Part shown: piece after piece, positions 40,349 to 48,170 of the stretch
Position numbering within the stretch: position 1 is the first letter of the stretch
Layout of the letters: the number at the start of each line of letters is the position of its first letter
DNA from: Streptomyces pseudogriseolus
GTDB lineage: Bacteria > Actinomycetota > Actinomycetes > Streptomycetales > Streptomycetaceae
Assembly (NCBI GenBank): GCA_002154585.1
Contig: MUNG01000147.1
Location: 1-52,428 of the forward strand
Direction of reading: 5' to 3'
Length of the DNA: 52,428 nt
Notes under the pieces: generated by a model
Database searches by the model: none
What the model saw: the letters and a program-made list of their open reading frames with translations, nothing else
What the model was told of the DNA's origin: nothing
Translations under genes and position numbers: made by a program

Positions 40349-40744
40349 GCAGCGCACAATAGCCCGCTCGGCCTGCCCCGGAAGGTCCCGCCCGATCAGT
40401 GTGACGACGACTACGTGACCAAATCGGCCATGGCGTGTGCGCGAATCCGGGGTATGGTGGTAATGCGCCTGCTGGGCAGTCCGACGTATTCGGACGCGTT
40501 CGACGGGCCGCATGTATGAGGATGCCCGGTCGGTGGCCCGATCGGCTCCGACCCGACAGCCCTCTGTTCGTACGGCACATCGCGTACGGAACACGGAGGG
40601 ACACCTCAGCGGTACGAGCGCTCGAGCGTCGGCAGTGGTCCCGTGTCCTACGGCCCCGACCGTATGGCAGCCGTCGTCCCCGGCACGGTCCCTACACGAC
40701 CCCCGCGCTCGCCTCGCCACCGCGTACACAGAAGAGGCAGCACC
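40349..40744. other. 396-bp intergenic region, long 5' leader of the RNA helicase
   Basis: It holds the -10 of the divergent ferritin-like gene (minus strand TATTGT, 40356-40361) and a TATGGT box (40453-40458) that could start the helicase mRNA, giving a leader of about 280 nt. A GGAGG at about 40597 is not followed by a nearby start codon. No RNA family recognised. Confidence 0.45.
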
Positions 40745-43237
40745 CTGACTACGACGTTCCGAGAGCTCGGGATCCTTCCCGAGACAGCCGAAGCCCTTGA
40801 AGCCGTCGGCATCACCACCCCCTTCCCCATCCAGGAGATGACGCTCCCCGTGGCCCTCACGGGCACGGACGTCATCGGCCAGGCCAAGACCGGCACCGGC
40901 AAGACGCTCGGCTTCGGCCTCCCGCTCCTCGAGCGGGTCACCGTCCCCGCCGACGTCGAGGCAGGCCGCGCGAAGCCCGAGGACCTCACCGACACGCCGC
41001 AGGCGCTGGTCGTCGTCCCCACCCGCGAGCTGTGCACGCAGGTCACCAACGACCTGCTGACCGCCGGCAAGGTGCGCAACGTGCGCGTCACGGCGATCTA
41101 CGGCGGCCGGGCCTACGAGCCCCAGGTCGAGGCGCTGAAGAAGGGCGTCGACGTGGTCGTCGGCACCCCGGGCCGGCTGCTCGACCTCGCCGGCCAGAAG
41201 AAGCTCAACCTGTCGCACGTCAAGGCCCTCGTCCTGGACGAGGCCGACGAGATGCTCGACCTGGGCTTCCTGCCCGACGTCGAAAAGATCATCAATCTGC
41301 TTCCGGTGAGGCGGCAGACCATGCTGTTCTCGGCCACCATGCCGGGCGCGGTCATCGGTCTGGCCCGCCGCTACATGTCGCAGCCCACGCACATCCGCGC
41401 CACCGCGCCGGACGACGAGGGCGCGACGGTCGCGAACACCAAGCAGTTCGTCTACCGCGCGCACAACATGGACAAGCCCGAGATGGTCGCGCGGATACTG
41501 CAGGCCGACGGCCGTGGCCTCGCCATGATCTTCTGCCGCACCAAGCGCACCGCCGCCGACCTGGCCGACCAGCTCAAGCAGCGCGGCTTCGCCTCCGGCG
41601 CGGTCCACGGCGACCTCGGCCAGGGCGCCCGCGAGCAGGCGCTGCGCGCCTTCCGCAACGGCAAGGTGGACGTGCTCGTCTGCACCGACGTCGCCGCGCG
41701 CGGCATCGACGTCGAGGGCGTCACGCACGTCGTCAACTACCAGACGCCCGAGGACGAGAAGACGTACCTGCACCGCATCGGCCGCACCGGCCGCGCGGGC
41801 GCGAAGGGTACGGCGATCACGCTGGTCGACTGGGACGACATCCCCCGCTGGCAGCTGATCAACAAGGCGCTCGACCTGAATCTCGGCGACCCGGCCGAGA
41901 CCTACTCCACCTCCCCGCACCTGTACACGGACCTGAGCATTCCCGAGGGCACCAAGGGCGTCCTGCCCCGCTCGGAGCGCACCCGGGCCGGTCTGGACGC
42001 GGAGGAGATCGAGGACCTGGGCGAGGTCGGCGGGCGCGGACCGCGCGGACGCGGCGGCCGGGACGGCCGTGACGGACGCCGCGGTTCCCGTTCCGAGGAG
42101 CGGGAGGCGTCGACGCGTACGCCGCGCCGCCGTCGCCGTACCCGTGGCGGGACGCCGCTCGACGAGGCGGGCTCCCGGCCCGCCGCGCCGGCCGCAGTGG
42201 ACGCCGGTGAGGCGGAGGCCGGCGAGGCCCCGCGTACGCCGCGCCGCCGTCGCCGCACCCGCGGCGGGGCCACCGCCGCCGTGAGCACTGTGGAGCAGAC
42301 GGCCGCGGAGACCGCCGTCGACACGGCCGAGGGCCCGTCGGCGGAGACCGCGGAGACCACCGGGTCCGCCGAGACCTCCGCCACCGCGGAGAAGCCGCGC
42401 CGTCGCCGCACCCGCCGGTCGGCGGAGCAGGCCCCGGCCGTGACCGAGCAGCCGTCGGTTCCGGCGCCCGCCGCCGAACCCGTCGTGACCGAGCCCGTCC
42501 TGGCCGAACCCGTCGTGGCGGAGTCCGCTCCGGCGGAGGACGCCGCGCCGCGCCGTCGCCGTACCCGCAAGGCGGCCCAGCCCGCCGAGACGGCCGTCGC
42601 CACCGCCGAGGGCGCGACCGAGGCCGTCGACAGCACGACCGAGGCCGCGCCGAAGCGCACGCGCAAGGCCGCCGCGAAGGCGGAGGCCGCCGTCGACGCC
42701 GCCGAAGGCACGGTCGGGACGGCCACCGAGGCCAAGCCCCGCCGCACCCGCAAGAAGGCGGTCGCGGTCGAGGCGGACGCGGCGGCCGAGGCCGCCGTGG
42801 CCGAGGAGAAGCCGAAGCGCGTGCGGAAGACCGCCGCCAAGAAGGCGGAAGCCGCCGTGGACACCGCCGAGGGCGCCGAGGCCAAGCCGCGTCGCCGGAC
42901 CCGTAAGGCCGCCGAGGCCGTGGAGATTCCGGCGCAGTCCGCGCCGGAGTCCGCCCCGGAGGCCGAGGAGAAGCCGAAGCGCGTGCGGAAGACCGCCGCC
43001 AAGAAGGCCGAGGCCGCCGTGGACACGGCCGAGGGCGCCGAGGCCAAGCCGCGTCGCACCCGGAAGACGGTGCCGGCGCAGACCGCCCCGGAAGGGGAGG
43101 TCGCCGAGGCCGCCGCCACGCCGCGCCGCCGCACCCGTAAGGCCGCCTCGTCCGCGCCGGAGGCCACGGAGACGGCGGAGCCGAAGGCGCGCCGTACCCG
43201 TAAGGCCACGGCCTCCGCGGAGTCCGCGGAGAGCTGA
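40745..43237 (+). CDS. DEAD-box ATP-dependent RNA helicase with long repetitive basic tail
   Basis: About 830 residues. Q motif TFRELGILPETAEAL..PFPIQ, Walker A AKTGTGKT, PTRELCTQV, GTPGRLLD, DEAD, SATMPG, ARGID and HRIGRTGRAG are all present and in order. The last 400 residues are low-complexity: acidic Ala/Glu stretches alternate with RRRTRKAA-type basic patches, likely an RNA-binding disordered tail. The start is uncertain: conserved sequence begins at LTTTFREL, whose first codon is CTG (40745) with AGAAGAGG 7 nt upstream. In-frame GTG at 40643 or ATG at 40664 are alternatives without an SD. Probably a cold-shock or ribosome-assembly helicase. Confidence 0.88.
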   Translation: MTTTFRELGILPETAEALEAVGITTPFPIQEMTLPVALTGTDVIGQAKTGTGKTLGFGLPLLERVTVPADVEAGRAKPEDLTDTPQALVVVPTRELCTQVTNDLLTAGKVRNVRVTAIYGGRAYEPQVEALKKGVDVVVGTPGRLLDLAGQKKLNLSHVKALVLDEADEMLDLGFLPDVEKIINLLPVRRQTMLFSATMPGAVIGLARRYMSQPTHIRATAPDDEGATVANTKQFVYRAHNMDKPEMVARILQADGRGLAMIFCRTKRTAADLADQLKQRGFASGAVHGDLGQGAREQALRAFRNGKVDVLVCTDVAARGIDVEGVTHVVNYQTPEDEKTYLHRIGRTGRAGAKGTAITLVDWDDIPRWQLINKALDLNLGDPAETYSTSPHLYTDLSIPEGTKGVLPRSERTRAGLDAEEIEDLGEVGGRGPRGRGGRDGRDGRRGSRSEEREASTRTPRRRRRTRGGTPLDEAGSRPAAPAAVDAGEAEAGEAPRTPRRRRRTRGGATAAVSTVEQTAAETAVDTAEGPSAETAETTGSAETSATAEKPRRRRTRRSAEQAPAVTEQPSVPAPAAEPVVTEPVLAEPVVAESAPAEDAAPRRRRTRKAAQPAETAVATAEGATEAVDSTTEAAPKRTRKAAAKAEAAVDAAEGTVGTATEAKPRRTRKKAVAVEADAAAEAAVAEEKPKRVRKTAAKKAEAAVDTAEGAEAKPRRRTRKAAEAVEIPAQSAPESAPEAEEKPKRVRKTAAKKAEAAVDTAEGAEAKPRRTRKTVPAQTAPEGEVAEAAATPRRRTRKAASSAPEATETAEPKARRTRKATASAESAES
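42801..43059 (+). repeat. long near-identical direct repeat in the helicase tail
   Basis: A segment of about 97 nt starting CCGAGGAGAAGCCGAAGC occurs at 42801 and again at 42963, offset 162 nt (54 codons), almost base for base. Confidence 0.85.
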
Positions 43238-43249
43238 CACCGCGCTGAC

Positions 43250-43290
43250 GCCGACGGCCCGGTCCCCGCTCGTGGGGCCGGGCCGTCGGC
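43250..43290 (+). terminator. terminator of the RNA helicase gene
   Basis: 13-bp stem GCCGACGGCCCGG and complement, with an inner CCCC/GGGG stem, 13 nt after the stop. Confidence 0.88.
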
Positions 43291-43317
43291 ATGTCCGCAC
43301 CCGCTACCCTCACCCGG

Positions 43318-44187
43318 GTGATCACCACCGCCTCGCCCGTCCGGCTCCCCGAGCTCCTCCCCCGCCGACTCCCCACCACCCGGGGTGAGTTCGCCGTCCT
43401 GGACGTGCCGCCGGCCGCCGGCGTCCCGGTGCGGGGAACCGTGCTGCTGCTGCCCGGCTACACCGGCAGCAAGGAGGACTTCACTCTGGTCCTCGAACCG
43501 CTCGCCGCGCGCGGCTACCGTGCCGTCGCCGTGGACGGCCGTGGCCAGCACGCCTCGGACGGCCCCGCCGACGACGAATCCGCCTACGCGCAGGACGAGT
43601 TGGCAAAGGACGTGCTGGCGCAGGCGCGCGCGTTCGACGCGCCCGTGCATCTCGTCGGGCATTCGATGGGCGGCCAGATCGCCCGCGCGGCCGTCCTGCT
43701 GGACCACTCGCCGTTCCGCTCGCTGACGCTGGTCTCCTCGGGCGCCGCGCGCGTGTCCGCCTCGCAGGAGCAGCGGATCACGCTGCTGCGGGACGCGCTC
43801 GCGGTGATGTCGATGCAAGAGTGCTGGGAGGCGATCCTGGCGATGGGCCCGCCGGAGGAAGTGGGCGGCCCCGTACGGGGGATCGGAGGCCCGGAGCAGC
43901 TTCGGGAACGCTGGCTGAGCACCAAGCCCGCTCAACTTCTCGCCACCGGGCGTCAGTTGTGCGCGGAGCCGGACCGGGTCGCGGAACTGGCCGCCCTCCC
44001 GCTGCCGTTCCATGTGCTGTCCGGGTCGCACGACGACGCCTGGCCGGTCCCCGGCCTGGACGCGATGGCCCGCCGTCTGACGGCCCGTCGCACGGTGGTC
44101 GACGGCGCCGGCCACAGCCCCGCCGCGGACCGCCCCGCCCCCACGGCCCGGGCCCTCGCCGACTTCTTCGACACCGTCCCGGCGTGA
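43318..44187 (+). CDS. alpha/beta hydrolase
   Basis: A 289-residue hydrolase: LLLPGYTGSKEDF (oxyanion), VDGRGQHASDGP, HLVGHSMGGQIARA (nucleophile Ser), LSGSHDDAWPV (Asp) and VDGAGHSPAADRP (His). GTG at 43318 is preferred: TACCCT (43305-43310) is a good -10 exactly 7 nt upstream and there is no SD, the layout of a leaderless mRNA. The ATG at 43291 would lie in the terminator of the helicase gene. Substrate unknown. Confidence 0.88.
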   Translation: MITTASPVRLPELLPRRLPTTRGEFAVLDVPPAAGVPVRGTVLLLPGYTGSKEDFTLVLEPLAARGYRAVAVDGRGQHASDGPADDESAYAQDELAKDVLAQARAFDAPVHLVGHSMGGQIARAAVLLDHSPFRSLTLVSSGAARVSASQEQRITLLRDALAVMSMQECWEAILAMGPPEEVGGPVRGIGGPEQLRERWLSTKPAQLLATGRQLCAEPDRVAELAALPLPFHVLSGSHDDAWPVPGLDAMARRLTARRTVVDGAGHSPAADRPAPTARALADFFDTVPA

Positions 44188-44222
44188 CCGACCCGCTCCT
44201 CCCGGGGCGGTCCCGCTTCGTC

Positions 44223-44258
44223 CAGTACCGCTAGCACTGCCAGTACCGCTAGTACTGC
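44223..44258. repeat. 18-bp tandem duplication at the NYN gene 3' end
   Basis: Two adjacent 18-bp copies (CAGTACCGCTAGyACTGC) differing at one base; the stop codon of the NYN gene lies in one of them. Confidence 0.85.
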
Positions 44259-45142
44259 GCCTGAAGGTGGTCCCAGAAGCCGTCGCGCAGGGCGCGGCGC
44301 AGGTCGGCCTGGCCGCGCAGAGAGTACTGGAGAAGGCCCTCGGCCTCGACCAGGAGGTCCTGGTCGACGGAGCCGGGCAGGTAGGGGTGGCCGGGGAGCA
44401 GCTCCATCATGGTGTCGCGTCCGCGCGAGACCAGCCACTTCGCGGCGATCTGCGCGCCGACGAAGCGGACGTCCTCGCGGCTGGGCCGGCCGCCCGCCGG
44501 TTCGTACGCGGACGCGGTGCGCCGGGAGACGTACGGCTTGAAGAAGTCCAGGTCGAGGGTGCGCTGGCTGTCGACCTCCCAGAGCAGCGGCTCGGCCTGG
44601 TTGCGGCCCTCGGGCGCCTCGATGCCCCACAGGTGGACGCGGGCGCCGTAGCCCTGGGCGGCCTCGACGGCGGAGACCAGGTCCTCGTCGCCGCCGAGCA
44701 GCGCGGCGTCGCTGATGGCGCGGTGCCGGGCCAGTGACTCCAGGTCGGAGCGGATCAGGGAGTCGACGCCCTTCTGCTGGTTGTTGGCGTTGAGGTTGCC
44801 GAGGCGGACCTTGACGTCGGGCAGTTCGGCGATGGTCTGCTGCTCGGCGGTGTGGATGCGGCGCCGGGCGCCGTCGTACCAGTAGACGCGCAGCAGCCTG
44901 CTGTCGGCGAAGATGGTCCGGGCGCGGTCGATGAGGGCGTCGATCAGTCCCTCGGCGTCGAGGTCGAAGGCGCGGCGGTCCTCCGTGCCCGCGACGAGCC
45001 GCCCGGCGGCCGCGTAGAGGTAGCCGGCGTCCACGAAGATCGCGTGCGTCGACGGCGTCTTGGCCACCTCGGCGAGCATGCGCTGGAGCAGCTCGTTCGT
45101 GCGGTCGATACGGGTGTGCAGAGTCCCGAGGTCGTCGTTCAT
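44249..45142 (-). CDS. NYN-domain (PIN-like) ribonuclease candidate
   Basis: A 297-residue protein. The NYN fold is shown by AIFVDAGYLY (first catalytic Asp), VYWYDGARR, QKGVDSLIRSDLESLA (second Asp) and ALLGGDEDLVSAVEAAQ (third acidic cluster). This is the acidic triad of PIN/NYN nucleases. The C-terminal part (FVGAQIAAKWLVSR) resembles the extra domain found in actinobacterial NYN proteins. ATG at 45142 follows GAGAGG; the GTG just before it is an alternative. Likely an RNA-processing enzyme. Confidence 0.85.
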   Translation of the reverse strand: MNDDLGTLHTRIDRTNELLQRMLAEVAKTPSTHAIFVDAGYLYAAAGRLVAGTEDRRAFDLDAEGLIDALIDRARTIFADSRLLRVYWYDGARRRIHTAEQQTIAELPDVKVRLGNLNANNQQKGVDSLIRSDLESLARHRAISDAALLGGDEDLVSAVEAAQGYGARVHLWGIEAPEGRNQAEPLLWEVDSQRTLDLDFFKPYVSRRTASAYEPAGGRPSREDVRFVGAQIAAKWLVSRGRDTMMELLPGHPYLPGSVDQDLLVEAEGLLQYSLRGQADLRRALRDGFWDHLQAQY

Positions 45143-45252
45143 CACCTCTCATTGTTCCGCCGGTCACGCTACGAACACAACCGGTCCCGGTCGGTCCCGT
45201 TCGAAAACCTTACCGGTCAGTATTTAGACGATCGAAAAATTTCCTTAGCGTA

Positions 45253-45279
45253 GGGAATGTTTGCATCACACAGCTCGTT
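45253..45279 (+). promoter_or_regulatory. SigR-type promoter of the 50-aa protein gene
   Basis: GGGAAT (45253-45258), 18 nt, GTT (45277-45279). A perfect SigR-consensus match in an unusually AT-rich stretch; predicted start about 85 nt before the TTG start at 45371. Confidence 0.78.
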
Positions 45280-45370
45280 GGACACAGTGCTGCCCACGGG
45301 CCCGTCCGGTCCGTGAGCCTCCACCCAGTAGTTCTCCTCCAGGAGGATGACCAGACGAAGGGAGAAGCCC

Positions 45371-45523
45371 TTGCGCTTCGAAATCATGCGACTCGACGAC
45401 GTCGACGGCACGCCCGTGGACTCGACCGTCGTGGACGCCGCCTCCGTCAACCGCATCGTTCAGCAGGCCGCCGCCGTAGGGCAGCGCCTGTGGATCCGCC
45501 CGGCCGACACACCGGCCTCGTAA
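45371..45523 (+). CDS. 50-residue conserved small protein
   Basis: The product starts MRFEIMRLDDVDGTPVDST and ends RPADTPAS. TTG at 45371 has GGGAG 6 nt upstream, so the TTG start is well supported. No domain is recognised; the central VDAASVNRIVQQAAAVGQR looks like an amphipathic helix. The SigR-type promoter suggests thiol-stress induction. Confidence 0.72.
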   Translation: MRFEIMRLDDVDGTPVDSTVVDAASVNRIVQQAAAVGQRLWIRPADTPAS

Positions 45524-45585
45524 CTCCCGCTTCGCGGGCCGGCGGCCGTACGGGCCGCCTCCCGGTGCACTGCACGCATGCTTGA

Positions 45586-45618
45586 GGAGCCCCCGTACCA
45601 CTCGGGTACGGGGGCTCC
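45586..45618. terminator. bidirectional terminator
   Basis: Perfect 14-bp stem GGAGCCCCCGTACC and complement, between the 50-aa protein gene and the convergent marC-like gene. Confidence 0.88.
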
Positions 45619-45639
45619 GGTGTGCCCGGGAGCACCGGG

Positions 45640-46245
45640 TCAGGCGCCCTTGATCACCTGCGTGACGCCGTTGATGATCTGCTGCACGGCGATGGCGGAC
45701 AGCATCATGCCCGCGAGCCGCGTCACCAGGACCACGCCGCCGTCCTTGATGACCCGGATGATCAGCAGCGAGTAGCGCATCACCAGCCACAGCACGACAT
45801 GGATGGCGAGGATCGCCGACCACACGGAGACCTGCCCCGCCACGCTGTCCGCCTTCTCCACGGCGAGGATGACCGACACGATCGCGCCCGGCCCGGCCAG
45901 CAGCGGCATGCCCAGCGGGACCAGTGCGACGTTGACGTCCTTGGTCTGCTTGGGCTCGTCGGTCTTGCCGGTGAGCAGGTCCAGCGCGATGAGCAAGAGC
46001 AGCAGACCGCCCGCGATCATCAGCGCCGGTATGGAGACGTGCAGGTAGTCCAGGATCTGGTGGCCGAGCAGACCGAAGACGACGATCACACCGCCCGCCA
46101 CGCAGACGGCCTGGAACGCCATGCGCCGCTGCACCTTGGCCGGGCGGCCCGCGGTCAGCGCGAGGAAGATCGGGGTGATCCCAGGGGGATCCATGATGAC
46201 AAAAAGGGTGAGGAAGAGAGAGCCGAAGACGGCGACGTCGAACAT
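45640..46245 (-). CDS. MarC-family integral membrane protein
   Basis: A 201-residue protein with six predicted membrane helices and family signatures FVIMDPPGITPIFLALT near the N-terminus and VPLGMPLLAGPGAI in the middle. MarC proteins are of unknown transport function. The ATG at 46245 begins MFDVAVFGSLF. It is transcribed away from the PHP gene's end. Confidence 0.93.
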   Translation of the reverse strand: MFDVAVFGSLFLTLFVIMDPPGITPIFLALTAGRPAKVQRRMAFQAVCVAGGVIVVFGLLGHQILDYLHVSIPALMIAGGLLLLLIALDLLTGKTDEPKQTKDVNVALVPLGMPLLAGPGAIVSVILAVEKADSVAGQVSVWSAILAIHVVLWLVMRYSLLIIRVIKDGGVVLVTRLAGMMLSAIAVQQIINGVTQVIKGA

Positions 46246-46332
46246 GACTGCCTTGCGCGAGAACGAAAGTGAAGTGAAAGAAGAAGGGTGAAGAAGAGGG
46301 CGGGGCTCAGGACGTGACGGTCCCCGCGGGGA

Positions 46333-47193
46333 TCAGGCCGCTCCGCCGGTCCCCGGCACCGGGAACGCCCCGGTCGCGCGCCGCGTGATCTCGCCGTACA
46401 CCTCGGGGTCGGTGGAGAACTCGCCGAGGACGCAGGTCTTCCGGCTGCCGTGGTAGTCGCTCGATCCGGTCACCAGCAGGCCCAGCTCGCCCGCCAGGCC
46501 GCGCAGGCGCGCCCGGGTGTCGGGGTCGTGGTCCATGTGGTCGACCTCGATGCCGTCGAGACCGGCCTCGGCCAGCTCCGCGATCGCGGACTCCGGCACG
46601 GTCCTGCCCCGCTTGACCGCAGCCGGGTGCGCGAAGACGGCGACGCCGCCCGCGTTCCTCACCAGCCGCACCGCCTCGAAGGGGTCGGTCTCGTGCTTCG
46701 GCATGTACGCCCGGCCGCCGTCGGCCAGCCATTCGGGCGTGAAGGCGTCGTTCACGCTGTCCACCACGCCGAGTTCGACCAGCGCGCTGGCCACGTGCGG
46801 GCGGCCCACCGAGCCGTCGCCGGCGATCCGCGCGACCTGGTCCCAGGTGACGGGCACGCCCAGCTCGTTCAGCTTGGCGATCATGCCCTGGGCGCGCGGC
46901 ACCCGGTCGTCCCGGACCAGCTCGCGCTCGGCGAGCAGGGCGGGCTCCTCGGGGTCGAAGAGGTAGGCCAGCAGATGCATGCTGACGCCGTCGAGACGGC
47001 AGGAGAGTTCGGCGCCGGTCACCAGGGTGAGCCCCTGCGGCAGCGCCGCCAGCGCGTCGGCGTGGCCGCGCGTGGTGTCGTGGTCGGTGAGGGCGACGAC
47101 GTCGAGTCCGGCCGCGGCGGCCTTGCGGACCAGCTCGGCCGGGGTGTCCGTGCCGTCGGACGCGGTGGAGTGGGTGTGCAGGTCGATACGCAC
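46333..47193 (-). CDS. PHP-domain metal-dependent phosphoesterase
   Basis: A 286-residue protein. Metal-binding motifs: RIDLHTHSTASDGT, ALTDHDTTRGHADAL, TGAELSC, VFAHPAAVKRG, IEVDHMDHD and TGSSDYHGSRK. These fit a PHP-fold enzyme like 3',5'-nucleoside bisphosphate phosphatases (RNase AM/YciV type). GTG at 47193 has GGAG 10 nt upstream and is preferred over the TTG at 47208. Confidence 0.92.
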   Translation of the reverse strand: MRIDLHTHSTASDGTDTPAELVRKAAAAGLDVVALTDHDTTRGHADALAALPQGLTLVTGAELSCRLDGVSMHLLAYLFDPEEPALLAERELVRDDRVPRAQGMIAKLNELGVPVTWDQVARIAGDGSVGRPHVASALVELGVVDSVNDAFTPEWLADGGRAYMPKHETDPFEAVRLVRNAGGVAVFAHPAAVKRGRTVPESAIAELAEAGLDGIEVDHMDHDPDTRARLRGLAGELGLLVTGSSDYHGSRKTCVLGEFSTDPEVYGEITRRATGAFPVPGTGGAA

Positions 47194-47319
47194 GACGCGG
47201 TACTCCAAGCGGGACGGACGGATGGGGACGCTCCAGGATAACCGGATTTTCGGTCACCGCTGTCACACCCGAACCCGTTCGGCGCCCCCTACATCACCGG
47301 CCGGGCCGGCCGCGTCCTG

Positions 47320-47961
47320 CTACGTCTCCAGCAGGCGCGGCGACAGGGCGCCGCACGGGACCAGCTCCACCTCGGCGCCGGCGTCCCGCAGGTCGGCGAG
47401 CACCAGCTCGTCGTACATCAGCAGCCCCGACTGCTCGGGCCACACCACGGCCCACAGCCACAGGCCGAGCGCCTCGCCGGCGAACACGGCGCGGTCGTCG
47501 GGCGTGCGGGAGACGTGCCAGAGGGGGGTGGGGCGGCCCGCGGCCAGCACCTTGGCCTGGGGCGGCTTCTCGACGTTCATGTAGGGCCCGGGGTCGGGGC
47601 CGTCGATGCCCGCGTAGCGCGCGCCGAGTCCGACGCCGAGCTCCTCGGCGACCAGGATGAGCTCGCCCATCCCGCCGAGCGGCCCGGGGCCGGTGCACGC
47701 CACGGCCGTCGCCCGGCCCCCGCTGCGGTCGTCGCCCGCGGACGCGACGCCGGTGAACAGCCAGCCCACCGGCAGCGGCCACGGCATCCACACCGGCACC
47801 TTGGTGCGGTGCACGACGACTTCGAGGGCCTCGACGCTCGGCGGTATCACGGGCTGGAGCGGGTGCACGGTGCCGTGCACATCGCACTGCCAGGCATCCG
47901 AGAAGAGGCCGGGAGCCCTGACCCGGCCACCGCACTTCGGGCAACTGGGTTCGCCCCTCAT
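47320..47961 (-). CDS. conserved actinobacterial protein with CxxC zinc finger
   Basis: A 213-residue protein. CPKCGG near the N-terminus and WQCDVHG form a possible zinc site. The rest is globular with WMPWPLPVGWLFTGVA, a GMGELILVAEELGVGLGA segment and WLWAVVWPEQSGLLM. It looks like the DUF6758-type proteins of Streptomyces. No reaction known. Divergent from the MFS exporter. Confidence 0.78.
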   Translation of the reverse strand: MRGEPSCPKCGGRVRAPGLFSDAWQCDVHGTVHPLQPVIPPSVEALEVVVHRTKVPVWMPWPLPVGWLFTGVASAGDDRSGGRATAVACTGPGPLGGMGELILVAEELGVGLGARYAGIDGPDPGPYMNVEKPPQAKVLAAGRPTPLWHVSRTPDDRAVFAGEALGLWLWAVVWPEQSGLLMYDELVLADLRDAGAEVELVPCGALSPRLLET

Positions 47962-48053
47962 AGAGCCCCACGGTCCTAGGTCCGCAGCGCCACGTCAAGG
48001 ACGATCACCCGACCGGGCGGAACGCGCAGCTCACGGAACGAGATAGATGTAAC

Positions 48054-48084
48054 TTGCATTAATTAGCTTGGCTAATCTATTGTG
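48054..48084 (+). promoter_or_regulatory. AT-rich promoter/operator region of the MFS exporter
   Basis: TTGCAT (48054-48059) could be a -35, with TATTGT (48079-48084) as -10 (19-nt spacing). A perfect ATTAGC-3-GCTAAT palindrome (48062-48076) lies between them. Palindromes there often bind TetR or MarR repressors; none is encoded next door. Confidence 0.6.
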
Positions 48085-48170
48085 TGCATCTCGCATCTTT
48101 TCCCGTCGGCCGGCGGGCATCTCCCGCCCGGCGGCCGGCACTCCCCCCACATCCCGGGATTGGAGCACCC

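Noticed and set aside
45217-45456. 79-codon leftward frame in the AT-rich gap upstream of the 50-aa gene
   Set aside because: Runs through the SigR-type promoter and antisense to the 50-aa gene, without RBS; AT-rich codons unlike a gene here.
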